In this document: in pieces, positions 14,852 to 22,961 of the stretch | How positions within the stretch are numbered: the first letter of the stretch is position 1 | Layout of the letters: every line of letters starts with the position of its first letter | Notes under the pieces: generated by a model | What the model saw: the letters and a program-made list of their open reading frames with translations, nothing else | Told to the model about the DNA's origin: nothing | The model's database searches: none | Position numbers and translations under genes: made by a program | NCBI RefSeq assembly: GCF_004298145.1 | Contig: NZ_SCRH01000016.1 | Span: 1 to 36,400, forward strand | Reading direction: 5' to 3' | Source: Mycobacterium sp. | GTDB lineage: Bacteria > Actinomycetota > Actinomycetes > Mycobacteriales > Mycobacteriaceae | DNA length: 36,400 bases

Positions 14852-15829
14852 TCAGTAGCGGGAGCCGTCGGCGACAACCAGGCGGTCACCGAAGGGGCCG
14901 AAGTCGTCCGCGGCGGATGTATCCCGGGACCGTATTTTTCGCGGGGCGCTGCCCCCACCGGGGTCGGTCCGATCGACGGCGGCGGCCTCGCCGCGAGCCA
15001 ACGCGATCGTCGCGATGATTACCACCGACACGGCGGCGATCAGCACGAACGCCTCGGGGCCGCTGGCATTCACCGTCTCGCCCAGCACCAGCACCCCGAG
15101 CAGCCCCGCGACCACCGGCTTCGCCACCGTCATCGTCGGCAGGGACGCGGTCAGCGTGCCGGCGCGGAAGGCCGATTGCTGGAAGATCATCCCGGCCAGG
15201 GCCACCAACAGCCACGGCACGAACTCCGGCGACGTCAGCACGCGCATCAAACCGTACTCGGACATCTCGACGACACCCTTGGTCAGCACCGCGAACAACG
15301 CCAACGAGGAACCCGCCACGACCGCAAGGAGCACCGCCGCGAAGGGGCCGCCGTTCCAAACTCGCGCCGCCACCACACAACCCACCAGCAGCGGGACCAT
15401 GATCAAGGCCACGATGATCCAGATCTGCAGCGGAGCCCGCTGATGGCCGGCCGCGGGGTCGCCGACGATGATGACCACCGCCAGCGCGGCGGCCAGGATC
15501 ATCGCCCACATCCACTCCCGTGCTTTCACCCGATGATGGGCAACCCGCGCGTAGATGGGCAGCGCGAACAACAGCGCGGTCACCTGCAAGGCCGTGACCA
15601 GGACGACCGAGCCCCACACCAGGGCCGCGGCCTGCAGGCTGTAATTCGTGACCGCGGCCAGGCCGCCGAGCCACCATCGCGTATCGCGCAGCGACATGCG
15701 GAACAGTTCGAGGTGTCCGACCTGTTTGTCGGTGATTTCGTGTGCGGAACGCTGACGGATCACATCGCCGATCGCTGATGCCAGCGCCGCGCACAGGGCA
15801 ATCAACGCAGCGACATCAACTTTCGACAT
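14852..15829 (-). CDS. DMT-superfamily (EamA-like) multi-pass membrane protein, Rv2729c homologue
   Basis: 325 residues from ATG 15829, preceded by a GGGGGG-containing purine tract. About nine to ten hydrophobic helices are visible, starting VDVAALIALCAALASAIGDVI and including ALVWGSVVLVTALQVTALLFALPIY, WMWAMILAAALAVVIIV and IWIIVALIMVPLLVGCVV. The C-terminal 40 residues are polar. The pattern fits drug/metabolite transporter proteins, with the substrate unknown. Internal Gly/Pro positions such as QSAFRAGTLTASLPTMTVAKPVV resemble the conserved half-repeat of EamA transporters. It ends at a tandem repeat and has a promoter region with palindromic direct repeats upstream. Confidence 0.82.
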   Translation of the reverse strand: MSKVDVAALIALCAALASAIGDVIRQRSAHEITDKQVGHLELFRMSLRDTRWWLGGLAAVTNYSLQAAALVWGSVVLVTALQVTALLFALPIYARVAHHRVKAREWMWAMILAAALAVVIIVGDPAAGHQRAPLQIWIIVALIMVPLLVGCVVAARVWNGGPFAAVLLAVVAGSSLALFAVLTKGVVEMSEYGLMRVLTSPEFVPWLLVALAGMIFQQSAFRAGTLTASLPTMTVAKPVVAGLLGVLVLGETVNASGPEAFVLIAAVSVVIIATIALARGEAAAVDRTDPGGGSAPRKIRSRDTSAADDFGPFGDRLVVADGSRY

Positions 15830-16318
15830 ATCCCGACCCCCCAGCTCACCACCGTCCGACCCAGCTTTCCCCGGGGCGCAAGCAAATACACGCACAGTCT
15901 GCATTCAGTTCAACTACAAACCTATGACGATCCACACGTCAGGGCTATGACGCTGCACACGTCGCCGGCTGCGCCGCAGGCGATCATTCGATTATTACTT
16001 CAGCAATCTATGTGACAGCTTGGATAACTCTAAGAGAATGTCACAGGCGGCTGTTGCGCGATGGGCCAGCCCCATTCGCTTCGGAGCTCTGAGCACAGCT
16101 TGCCGAGGGAATCAGCACCGCGCGGGCCCGCCGTCGACGTCCGGACGGGAATACCAAGGTGGCGGCGCATGGCGGGCCAAGCTGCTTGAATACTGTTAGG
16201 CACCTGCTGGGGAAACCTGGATGGGTCATCCGCAGATGCAGGAGACGGTGCCGCTACGCGCGGCAGGCGCGCGGGACATGAACCGCGCGGAAGGTTGCGA
16301 AAGGGTAGTGACGAGCGC
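15830..16318. other. 490-base intergenic region between divergent genes
   Basis: No convincing gene. M. tuberculosis has the small Rv2730 here; I see no clear counterpart. The region contains imperfect direct repeats at 15923 and 15946, a TGTGACA-N21-TGTCACA inverted repeat at 16011-16045 within an AT-richer stretch, and a short open frame (16221-16322) overlapping the next gene's start. The AT-richer stretch at 15980-16040 is the most likely promoter zone for one or both flanking genes. Confidence 0.6.
15923..15963. promoter_or_regulatory. Imperfect tandem direct repeat with palindromic unit
   Basis: CTATGACGATCCACACGTC at 15923 is followed 23 bases later (15946) by a near copy, CTATGACGCTGCACA and beyond. 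The first unit contains the palindrome TGACG-N7-CGTCA (15926-15942). The pair lies about 95-135 bases upstream of the DMT transporter start. Two spaced dyads suggest a pair of protein-binding sites; the protein is unknown. Confidence 0.45.
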
Positions 16319-16322
16319 ATGA
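16221..16322 (+). CDS. Possible short upstream ORF overlapping the DUF349 gene start
   Basis: A 33-codon frame runs from ATG 16221, with internal ATG 16278, to a TGA at 16320-16322. That stop overlaps the ATG of the next gene as ATGA, the usual geometry for translational coupling. The last 14 codons read [14 protein letters not shown]. There is no recognisable domain and no strong ribosome-binding site. It may be a leader peptide, a remnant of a longer gene, or chance. Confidence 0.25.
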   Translation: MGHPQMQETVPLRAAGARDMNRAEGCERVVTSA

Positions 16323-17656
16323 CGGCTGACGAGCCTCGCGACGATTCAGCTCGGCCCGTGCCGCGTCCGGGACCGCGTCCCGGTCCCCGGCCCGCGAGCC
16401 CGGGGTCGCGGCCCGCCGCACACCCGGTGGTGGTGCCGCCCCCGCCGAGCAATCCGTACCAATTCGGGCGGGTGGATGACGACGGCACGGTCTGGCTGAT
16501 CAGCGCCGCCGGCGAGCGCGTCATCGGCTCCTGGCAGGCCGGTGACCGCGAAGCCGCGTTCGCCCACTTCGGCCGGCGGTTCGATGACCTGGCCACCGAG
16601 GTCACGCTGATGGAGGAGCGGCTGGCCTCGGGGACCGGTGACGCGCGCAAGATCAAGGCTCACGCGGCCGAGCTGGCCGCGACGCTGCCGACGGCCGCCG
16701 TGCTGGGCGATATCGATGCGCTCGCAACCCGGTTGACCGGCATCGCCGAACACGCCGAGGCGACCGTCGCCGCGGACCGCTCGCGGCGCGAGGAGCACCG
16801 CGCCACCCAGACCGCCCGCAAGGAGGCGCTGGCCGCCGAGGCCGAGGAGTTGGGCGCCAACTCGACGCAGTGGAAGGCCGCGGGCGACCGGCTGCGCGTG
16901 ATGCTCGACGAGTGGAAGACCATCAGCGGTCTGGACCGCAAAGTGGACGACGCGTTGTGGAAGCGCTATTCCGCGGCCCGGGAGACCTTCAACCGACGGC
17001 GGGGTGCGCATTTCGCCGAGCTGGACCGGGAGCGCTCGGGCATCCGCGAGGCCAAGGAGCGGCTCTGCGAGCGGGCCGAAAAGCTGTCCGATTCGACCGA
17101 CTGGACGGCCACCAGCGCGGAGTTCCGCAACCTACTCACCGAGTGGAAAGCGGCCGGGCGAGCGACCCGCGAGGTCGACGACGCCCTGTGGCGGCGCTTC
17201 AAGGCGGCCCAAGACGTGTTCTTCACCGCCCGCAACGCGGTGACGGCGGAAAAGGACGCGGAGTTCCGCGCCAATGCGACCGCCAAAGAGGCGCTGCTGG
17301 CCGAGGCGGAAAAGCTGGACACCAGCAACCACGACACGGCCCGGGCGACGCTGCGCTCGATCACCGAGAAATGGGATGCGATCGGCAAAGTCCCGCGGGA
17401 GCGGTCCGCCGAGCTGGAGCGGCGACTGCGCGCGGTCGAGAAGAAGGTGCGCGACGCCGGCGAGGCGGGTTGGTCGGATCCCCAGGCGCAGGCTCGGGCC
17501 GAGCAATTCCAGGCCCGCGCCGAGCAATACGAACAGCAGGCTCAGAAGGCCGCCGCGGCGGGCCGGGCCAAGGAAGCCGAAGAGGCCAAAGCCAACGCCG
17601 AACAGTGGCGGCAGTGGGCACAGGCGGCCGTCGACGCCCTGTCCCGCAAGTCCTAA
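16319..17656 (+). CDS. DUF349 coiled-coil protein (Rv2731 homologue)
   Basis: 445 residues from ATG 16319; a TTG at 16295 is an alternative. Residues 1-45 are rich in Pro, Arg and Gly, including the short repeat [11 protein letters not shown]. The rest is highly charged and alpha-helical, with repeated DUF349 units, each about 75 residues, marked by W-K-x-[AIT]-G-x-x-x-R-x-V-D-D-A-L-W-x-R-[FY] ([57 protein letters not shown]). The C-terminus is an Ala/Gln/Glu-rich coiled coil. The function of DUF349 proteins is not settled. Its stop overlaps that of the convergent membrane gene (CTAA at 17653-17656). Confidence 0.88.
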   Translation: MTADEPRDDSARPVPRPGPRPGPRPASPGSRPAAHPVVVPPPPSNPYQFGRVDDDGTVWLISAAGERVIGSWQAGDREAAFAHFGRRFDDLATEVTLMEERLASGTGDARKIKAHAAELAATLPTAAVLGDIDALATRLTGIAEHAEATVAADRSRREEHRATQTARKEALAAEAEELGANSTQWKAAGDRLRVMLDEWKTISGLDRKVDDALWKRYSAARETFNRRRGAHFAELDRERSGIREAKERLCERAEKLSDSTDWTATSAEFRNLLTEWKAAGRATREVDDALWRRFKAAQDVFFTARNAVTAEKDAEFRANATAKEALLAEAEKLDTSNHDTARATLRSITEKWDAIGKVPRERSAELERRLRAVEKKVRDAGEAGWSDPQAQARAEQFQARAEQYEQQAQKAAAAGRAKEAEEAKANAEQWRQWAQAAVDALSRKS

Positions 17657-18285
17657 CGGCCGTCGTCAGATCCGGTACGGCTTTCGGGGCCGTCGGGTGC
17701 CGCTGCGGCGGCGGGCGAGGCCGGGTTGCCCAGACCATCCAGCAGCGTGATCGACTGCCGCTGCGCGGCGACGCGCCGGCGCTCCTCCTCGGCGGCGAGT
17801 TGCACGATGGTCCGCGACCACACCACACGCGCCCAGTGGTAGGTGAGCAGGAGGACGGTGATCCAGGTGAGGATCAGGCCCCACCCCGGACCCGGGTGCC
17901 CCGTGGCGACCGTCTGACGCGACCAGATCGCCAACATTCCGGCGGCGCCCGCGATCGCCGAGCCCACCAGCGCAACCCACGCCAGCGCCCAGCGCCGGGT
18001 CACCAGCGCCAGCATCGAAAAGCCCACACCGAACACCAGCGCCAGCCAGGCGAACACCCGCGACGGCAGCGCGACCGCGGCCGCGCCGGCACCGTGGCTT
18101 TCGAACAACACGTCCCATCCGCGCACGTCGCCGGTGTGCGGCAGGATGAACGATCCCAGCAGCACGAACACCAGGATCGACACGAAGAAAGCCCTTGGGC
18201 CCGGATCGATTCCGCGGGCCACCCGGCGTTCGGCGGCCTCGATCTCGATCCGCAGGGCGCCGAGCTGTATGTCTTCCTTTTTCAT
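17653..18285 (-). CDS. Membrane protein coupled to miaB (Rv2732c homologue)
   Basis: 210 residues from ATG 18285, whose ATGA overlaps the miaB stop, so translation is likely coupled; ATG 18294 is possible but would overlap miaB more. Four hydrophobic segments are seen (about 35-52, 78-98, 103-124 and 138-154), flanked by charged ends. There is an N-terminal helix [20 protein letters not shown] and a C-terminal cytoplasmic tail with [15 protein letters not shown]. No family beyond actinobacterial conserved membrane protein is recognised. Conservation of its place behind miaB in M. tuberculosis argues for a real gene. The role is unknown. Confidence 0.82.
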   Translation of the reverse strand: MKKEDIQLGALRIEIEAAERRVARGIDPGPRAFFVSILVFVLLGSFILPHTGDVRGWDVLFESHGAGAAAVALPSRVFAWLALVFGVGFSMLALVTRRWALAWVALVGSAIAGAAGMLAIWSRQTVATGHPGPGWGLILTWITVLLLTYHWARVVWSRTIVQLAAEEERRRVAAQRQSITLLDGLGNPASPAAAAAPDGPESRTGSDDGR

Positions 18286-19844
18286 CGTGCACATCCCAGG
18301 GGTTCGGGCGGCCCGATGGGCGGGCCGACGGCGGGCATACCAAGTCCGATGCCGCGCGGGCGCCGCCCCGCGGCGTGCGCGTCACCCGCCCGGGTGCGGC
18401 GATGGGTCAGGATGCCCGCGTCGGCGATGAGGTGGTGGGGCGCGGCCCCGGTGACCACCGTGGTGATGATGTCGCCCGGGCGAGGCCGGGTGTCGGCGGG
18501 GTCGTTGGCGGGTTCCCGGACAGCTTCTCCGACAGCTTCTCCGACAGCAAAGTGCACCAGCCGGCCGTCGCGGGCCCGCCCGCTCATCCGCGCGGTGGCC
18601 GTGTCCTTGCGTCCTTCACCCGTGGCGACGAGCAGTTCGACGGGCTGCCCGATCAGGGCCTGGTTGCCCCGCAACGAGATCTCCTCCTGCAGTTCGACCA
18701 GCCGCTCATAGCGTTCCTGCACAACGGCTTTCGGTACCTGCCCGTCGAGTTCGGCGGCGGGGGTGCCGGGTCGCTTGGAGTACTGGAATGTGAACGCGGC
18801 CGAGAACCGGGCCTGGCGCACGACGTCCAGCGTGGCCGCGAAGTCCTCCTCGGTCTCACCGGGAAATCCGACGATCAGATCGGTGGTGATGGCGGCGTGC
18901 GGCATGGCGGCCCGGACGCGGTCGATGATGCCGAGGTAGCGCTGCGCGCGATACGAACGCCGCATCGCGCGCAGCACCCGGTCGGAACCGGATTGCAGCG
19001 GCATATGCAGGGCGGGACACACATTCGGTGTCTGCGCCATGGCCTCGATGACATCGTCGGTGAATTCCGCCGGATGCGGCGAGGTGAACCGCACCCGTTC
19101 CAGCCGGTCGATATCGCCGCAAGCCCGTAGCAACCGCGCGAAGGCGCCGCGATCGCGGGGCAACGCCGAGTCTGCGAAGGACACCCCGTAGGCGTTGACG
19201 TTCTGGCCCAGCAGCGTGACCTCGAGCACGCCGTCGTCTACCAGCGAGGCGACCTCGGCGAGGATGTCGTCGGGGCTGCGGTCAACCTGTTTGCCCCGCA
19301 GCGACGGCACGATGCAGAACGTGCAGCTGTTGTTGCATCCAACCGAGATGGAAACCCACGCGGCATAGGCGGATTCGCGGGCGCTGGGCAGCGACGACGG
19401 AAACTCCTGCAGCGCCTCGGCGATTTCCACCTGGGCGACTTTGTTGTGCCGGGCCCGCTCGAGCAGCGTGGGCAGCGACCCGATGTTGTGCGTGCCGAAG
19501 ATGACGTCGACCCACGGCGCCTTGCGCAGCAACCCGTCCCGGTCCTTTTGGGCCAGGCAGCCACCGACGGCGATCTGCATCTCGGGATTTTCGCGCTTGC
19601 GCGGGGCCAGGTGGCTGAGGTTGCCGTACAGCTTGTTGTCGGCGTTCTCGCGAACCGCGCAGGTGTTGAAGACCACCACATCGGCGTCGGCGCCGTCGGC
19701 CGCGCGCTCGTAGCCCGCCGCCTCGAGCAGGCCCGCCAGCCGTTCGGAGTCGTGGACGTTCATCTGGCAGCCGTAGGTGCGGACCTGGTAGGTGCGCGCC
19801 GCCGCGGCGTCCGCCGCCACGGCCTCTCGCACCATCGAAGTCAC
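18282..19844 (-). CDS. miaB: MiaB, tRNA-2-methylthio-N6-dimethylallyladenosine synthase
   Basis: 520 residues from GTG 19844; ATG 19835 is an alternative three codons on. The N-terminal MTTase domain supplies Cys26 (YGCQMN), Cys62 (NTCAVRE) and Cys96 (GGCLAQ) for one [4Fe-4S] cluster. The radical-SAM motif Cys170-x3-Cys174-x2-Cys177 (GCNNSCTFC) supplies the other. A TRAM domain follows at about 400-480. MiaB adds a methylthio group to i6A37 made by MiaA. The TRAM region contains a short insertion with VGEAVGEAV, created by a 12-base tandem duplication (18519-18548), compared with the M. tuberculosis protein as I recall it. The C-terminal 40 residues are a Gly/Pro/Arg-rich tail. Confidence 0.96.
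   Translation of the reverse strand: MTSMVREAVAADAAAARTYQVRTYGCQMNVHDSERLAGLLEAAGYERAADGADADVVVFNTCAVRENADNKLYGNLSHLAPRKRENPEMQIAVGGCLAQKDRDGLLRKAPWVDVIFGTHNIGSLPTLLERARHNKVAQVEIAEALQEFPSSLPSARESAYAAWVSISVGCNNSCTFCIVPSLRGKQVDRSPDDILAEVASLVDDGVLEVTLLGQNVNAYGVSFADSALPRDRGAFARLLRACGDIDRLERVRFTSPHPAEFTDDVIEAMAQTPNVCPALHMPLQSGSDRVLRAMRRSYRAQRYLGIIDRVRAAMPHAAITTDLIVGFPGETEEDFAATLDVVRQARFSAAFTFQYSKRPGTPAAELDGQVPKAVVQERYERLVELQEEISLRGNQALIGQPVELLVATGEGRKDTATARMSGRARDGRLVHFAVGEAVGEAVREPANDPADTRPRPGDIITTVVTGAAPHHLIADAGILTHRRTRAGDAHAAGRRPRGIGLGMPAVGPPIGPPEPLGCAR
18519..18548. repeat. 12-base in-frame tandem repeat inside miaB
   Basis: GACAGCTTCTCC occurs at 18519 and 18531, and a partial GACAGC at 18543. 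It encodes the repeated VGEA segment in the TRAM-domain region. The frame is kept, so the gene stays intact. Such repeats change copy number easily by slippage. Confidence 0.8.
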
Positions 19845-19888
19845 GGGGCCATGGTACGGCGAGTGGTGCCCACGGGATCAACCCGCAG

Positions 19889-20410
19889 CTAGACTCGGCG
19901 GCGCTCCCGTTCAGCGGCCAGTTCCGCCAGGACGACCTCACACGCCAGGTTCTGGCTGTAGCCGCGGCGCGCCAGCATCCCCACCAGCCGGCGAGTCACC
20001 CGCGTATCGTCGTCGCTCAGCGTCTCGCGACGCAGCTTGGCCCGGATCAATTGCTCCGCCCGATCCCGCTCGGCGCCGGCATCGATGCCGGCCAGCACGG
20101 TGGTGATCACGTCGTTGTCGACGCCCTTGATGTGCAACTCGGCGGCCAAGGCACGCTTGCTTTTCCCGGCGTGCGCCCGGCGGGACCGCACCCACTGGTG
20201 GGCGAAGTCGGTGTCATCGATCAGGCCTACGGAGGCCAAGCGGTCGAGCACCCGCTCGCTGACCTCGTCGGGATAGCCACGCTTGGCCAGCCGGCCGCGC
20301 AGCTCGGCCCGCGTGCGCGCTCTCGCGGTGAGCAGGCGCAGGCACAGCGCCCGCGCCTGCTCTTCGCGGGAGGGCTCAGAAATCGACGGGGGCGGGCAGG
20401 ACGCCGTCAT
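19889..20410 (-). CDS. recX: RecX, regulator of RecA
   Basis: 173 residues from ATG 20410, chosen because [12 protein letters not shown] matches the known mycobacterial start; an ATG at 20422 is four codons earlier. It overlaps the recA 3' end by 35 bases, so the two are co-transcribed and probably co-translated. Characteristic helical repeats of RecX are present: [48 protein letters not shown] and [15 protein letters not shown]. RecX binds RecA filaments and blocks their ATPase and recombinase activity, limiting excessive RecA action during the SOS response. Confidence 0.96.
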   Translation of the reverse strand: MTASCPPPSISEPSREEQARALCLRLLTARARTRAELRGRLAKRGYPDEVSERVLDRLASVGLIDDTDFAHQWVRSRRAHAGKSKRALAAELHIKGVDNDVITTVLAGIDAGAERDRAEQLIRAKLRRETLSDDDTRVTRRLVGMLARRGYSQNLACEVVLAELAAERERRRV

Positions 20411-21428
20411 CGGACAAGTCATCGGTCACAACCGCGCCAATGCCAAGCTTTTCCTTGATCTTCTTCTCGATCTCGTTGGCCACTTCGCCGTTTTCTACCA
20501 GGAAGGTGCGGGCGTTCTCCTTGCCCTGGCCGAGCTGCTCGCCCTCATAGGTGAACCAGGAACCGGACTTGCGGATGAAGCCCTGATCCACACCCATATC
20601 GATCAGCGAGCCTTCCCGGCTGATCCCCCGGCCGTAGAGGATGTCGAACTCGGCCTGCTTGAACGGCGGTGCCACCTTGTTCTTGACGATCTTGACCCGG
20701 GTGCGGTTGCCGACCGCGTTGGTGCCGTCCTTGAGCGTCTCGATCCGGCGTACGTCCATGCGCACCGAGGCGTAGAACTTCAACGCCTTTCCACCCGTGG
20801 TGGTTTCAGGGCTGCCGAACATCACCCCGATCTTCTCGCGCAGCTGGTTGATGAAGATCGCGGTTGTTCCCGAATTACTCAGCGCGCCAGTCATTTTCCG
20901 CAGTGCCTGGCTCATCAGCCGGGCCTGTAGACCGACATGGCTGTCCCCCATCTCGCCTTCGAGCTCCGCGCGCGGCACCAGTGCGGCCACCGAGTCGATG
21001 ACCAGGATGTCCAGGGTGCCGGAGCGGATCAGCATGTCGGCGATCTCAAGGGCCTGCTCCCCCGTGTCCGGCTGGCTGACCAACAGGGAGTCGGTGTCCA
21101 CGCCGAGTTTTTTGGCGTACTCCGGGTCCAGCGCGTGCTCGGCGTCGATGAAGGCCGCGACGCCGCCGGCGGCCTGGGCGTTGGCCACCGCGTGCAGCGC
21201 GACGGTGGTCTTACCCGAGGATTCCGGGCCGTAGATCTCCACGACCCGGCCGCGGGGCAGCCCGCCGATGCCCAAGGCCACGTCCAGTGCGATGGATCCG
21301 GTCGGGATGATCGAGATCGGCTGACGCGTCTCGTCGCCGAGACGCATCACCGAGCCTTTGCCGTAGCTCTTTTCGATCTGGGCCATCGCCAGTTCGAGAG
21401 CCTTTTCGCGATCGGGGGCTTGCGCCAT
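20376..21428 (-). CDS. recA: RecA recombinase, intein-free
   Basis: 350 residues from ATG 21428 with AGGAGAGG upstream. The Walker A motif GPESSGKTT (67-75), Walker B ILVIDS (141-146), the L1/L2 DNA-binding loops (around [20 protein letters not shown] and [20 protein letters not shown]) and the C-terminal regulatory domain are all continuous. There is no intein, unlike recA of M. tuberculosis and M. leprae. RecA pairs homologous DNA and acts as coprotease for LexA. Two promoters are predicted: a distal LexA-controlled one and a proximal PafBC-type one. recX overlaps its end, and a FhuF-like gene diverges upstream. Confidence 0.98.
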   Translation of the reverse strand: MAQAPDREKALELAMAQIEKSYGKGSVMRLGDETRQPISIIPTGSIALDVALGIGGLPRGRVVEIYGPESSGKTTVALHAVANAQAAGGVAAFIDAEHALDPEYAKKLGVDTDSLLVSQPDTGEQALEIADMLIRSGTLDILVIDSVAALVPRAELEGEMGDSHVGLQARLMSQALRKMTGALSNSGTTAIFINQLREKIGVMFGSPETTTGGKALKFYASVRMDVRRIETLKDGTNAVGNRTRVKIVKNKVAPPFKQAEFDILYGRGISREGSLIDMGVDQGFIRKSGSWFTYEGEQLGQGKENARTFLVENGEVANEIEKKIKEKLGIGAVVTDDLSDDGVLPAPVDF

Positions 21429-21473
21429 GGTGCCTCTCCTATAGTCGGTGTTCGTCTGACCGGTATCGGTCGG

Positions 21474-21505
21474 TTGTCGGTGACACTAGAGAAGGCCACC
21501 GACAA
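21474..21505. repeat. 9-bp inverted repeat spanning the PafBC promoter
   Basis: TTGTCGGTG (21474-21482) and CACCGACAA (21497-21505) are perfect inverted arms around a 14-base spacer containing the -10. Thus a second copy of the PafBC core faces the opposite way over the predicted start site, but without a TAnnnT eight bases downstream. Confidence 0.65.
21483..21504 (-). promoter_or_regulatory. recA proximal promoter, PafBC / RecA-NDp type
   Basis: On the minus strand TGTCGGTG (21497-21504) is followed by exactly eight bases and then TAGTGT (21483-21488). This fits the RecA-independent damage-promoter consensus TTGTCRGTG-N8-TAnnnT, activated by PafBC in mycobacteria. The start site would lie near 21476, giving a leader of about 48 bases before the recA ATG. 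Confidence 0.85.
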
Positions 21506-21527
21506 GTTGACTGGCCGAACGCTCATC

Positions 21528-21555
21528 ACACTAGCCGAACAGGTGTTCGATTCAA
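21528..21555 (-). promoter_or_regulatory. recA distal promoter with SOS box
   Basis: The plus-strand CCGAACAGGTGTTCGA (21535-21550) matches the LexA box at 11 of 12 positions. On the minus strand it sits between a -35 TTGAAT (21550-21555) and a -10 TAGTGT (21528-21533), 16 bases apart, so LexA would block RNA polymerase. This promoter is about 100 bases from the recA start. Confidence 0.82.
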
Positions 21556-21656
21556 GTCCGACACGCCGATCACCGTCACCGCGTGTGGCAACATCGGGCA
21601 CCGAAAGGCGTCGACGGGCTTCCGGGCGGATTTCCCCGGGAGGTGGTCGCGAACCA

Positions 21657-22316
21657 ATGGACATCTCCACCGAGCTGGCCGAAACTGCTTCCTACGGAGG
21701 TTTTTTCGCGCTGACCGTGGGGGGTGACGCGGCGGGATGGCATCCGGTCAGGCAGTCCTACGACGACGGCTGCGCCGACCTGATCGACGCCACCGTCCGG
21801 CGCTACCGCGCGACCGACCGGCGGATCGGCGCCTCACTGGTTCACCTGGCCCACGCCTCCCGGCTGTGGTCACCGGTGCTCGCGTGCGCGCTCGGCCACG
21901 GCGTCCTCCCCGACCTCGACGACCTGCAACGCGCCGACGACGGCGCACAGCTACGCCTGCCCAGGCCGCTCGGGAAACCCGCCGATGCACCGGACGCGCT
22001 GTATCGCGTCGTGGTGGGCGAGCACCTGCGGCCGCTCGCCGCCGGCCTGCGGGTCAAGCTGGCGCCCGCGCTGCTCGCGGGCAACATCGCCTCCGCGCTG
22101 GTGGGGGCCGCGCGGGCGCTGCTGTCGGCGCGGCCCGACCTGCGCTGCGCGATCGTCGAGACGACCCAGTCCCTGTTGGCCACCGGGGTGCTGGCCGGAT
22201 CCGGTGTCATCACCGGCCCGCAGCTGGGCTTGCGGCGTCACAGCTGCTGCCTTTTCTACCGGCTGCCCACAGGTTCCCTGTGCGGCGACTGCGTCCTGCA
22301 CCCCACGCGTCGATAG
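21657..22316 (+). CDS. FhuF-like [2Fe-2S]-binding protein
   Basis: 219 residues from ATG 21657, with GGGAGG about 14 bases upstream. The C-terminus has Cys197, Cys198, Cys209 and Cys212 in the pattern CC-x10-C-x2-C (SCCLFYRLPTGSLCGDC), the [2Fe-2S] site of FhuF-type ferric siderophore reductases. The rest is helical, with VGEHLRPLAAGLRVKLAPALLAGN resembling the FhuF/IucA-IucC core. A role in releasing iron from siderophores is likely for the family, but substrate and redox partner are unknown. It is divergent from recA. From memory, M. tuberculosis keeps only a Cys-rich fragment (Rv2737A) here, so this may be the intact form. The next gene on this strand is a damaged flavodoxin-family gene. 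Confidence 0.82.
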   Translation: MDISTELAETASYGGFFALTVGGDAAGWHPVRQSYDDGCADLIDATVRRYRATDRRIGASLVHLAHASRLWSPVLACALGHGVLPDLDDLQRADDGAQLRLPRPLGKPADAPDALYRVVVGEHLRPLAAGLRVKLAPALLAGNIASALVGAARALLSARPDLRCAIVETTQSLLATGVLAGSGVITGPQLGLRRHSCCLFYRLPTGSLCGDCVLHPTRR

Positions 22317-22324
22317 GACCGGTC

Positions 22325-22703
22325 GTGTCGACGCCCACCTGGGTCGGTCACATGTCCAGCGTCGCCCAGCGCGTTTTGGAGCGCCTCGATGCCGAGCTGT
22401 CCGACACGGACGACGCGGGCAGGCCGCGGATGGTGGGCAAGGTGGCCCTGGCGGCGGTCGTGGGCAACGAGGACGGCGCGCACAAAATCGTTGCGGACCT
22501 GTTTCAGGCGCTCAATGGCATCGGTTTCTCGATCGCAGCGCAGGGCTGCACCTACTGGAACGGCGAGGTCATGCAGGGCACCGACTACACCGACCTCGAC
22601 GACGTCCCGGAAGCCGTGGCGTCCGCCACCCGCAATGCGGCCCGCAACGCCGTGCACCTGGCCACCGCGCTGCGGCAAAAACCCTTATCCGGCATACGAA
22701 TAA
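22325..22703 (+). pseudogene. Truncated, frameshifted flavodoxin / NADPH-dependent FMN reductase-family gene
   Basis: The readable frame begins at STPTWVGHMSSVAQRVLERLDAE (GTG 22325) and continues KVALAAVVGNEDGAHKIVADLFQALNGIGFSI and GCTYWNGEVM. In intact flavodoxin-family proteins of about 200 residues, PTWVGHMSS is in the middle, just after the FMN-binding first half. That half is absent, since FhuF-like coding ends at 22316. Near the 3' end an AAAAA run (22677-22681) appears to have gained one base. The present frame runs on to 22834 across the opposite-strand DUF3046 gene; with four A's it would read QNPYPAYE and stop at 22703, a natural family ending. Two independent lesions indicate a decaying gene. 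Family recognition is from memory. Confidence 0.75.
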
Positions 22704-22713
22704 CGCGCGCGGA

Positions 22714-22920
22714 TCACCACTGCTCTTGGGGCACGTCGAAGTCGGCGCACAGCGCCCGCCAGATGTCGCGGGGCTCGATCCCCTCCTCGATGGCTTGGGC
22801 GGCCGTCCGTCCGCCCAAGCCGGTCAGCACGTGATCCACCAACACCGACGAGCCGTAGGTGGTACCAAAACGCAGCACTACCCGCTCGTGAAACTCCGTT
22901 AGCCGCACGCCAGTGAACAT
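22714..22920 (-). CDS. DUF3046 small protein (Rv2738c homologue)
   Basis: 68 residues from ATG 22920, the same length as the M. tuberculosis protein. The whole sequence fits DUF3046: FTGVRLTEFHERVVLRFG, SVLVDHVLTGLGGRTAAQAIEEG, EPRDIWRALCADFDVPQEQW. It is predicted helical and acidic, with no signal peptide or membrane segment. The family is restricted to Actinobacteria and often lies near recA/recX; its role is unknown. Genes in this neighbourhood suggest housekeeping. The upstream gene on the strand is the DUF732 protein, 41 bases away. Confidence 0.9.
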   Translation of the reverse strand: MFTGVRLTEFHERVVLRFGTTYGSSVLVDHVLTGLGGRTAAQAIEEGIEPRDIWRALCADFDVPQEQW

Positions 22921-22961
22921 ACCCAGCGGCCATGGATCGGACACTCCGGCGCGAACGCCGG

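Noticed and set aside
14009..15778. 589-codon open frame opposite Rv2728c and Rv2729c homologues
   Set aside because: It covers several real genes and repeats, has no domain and shows antisense composition.
16870..18711. 613-codon open frame over the DUF349 gene, the membrane gene and miaB
   Set aside because: Shadow in another frame of Rv2731 and antisense of the next genes.
22704..22834. C-terminal extension of the flavodoxin-like frame
   Set aside because: It is antisense to the conserved DUF3046 gene and results from the A-run frameshift.
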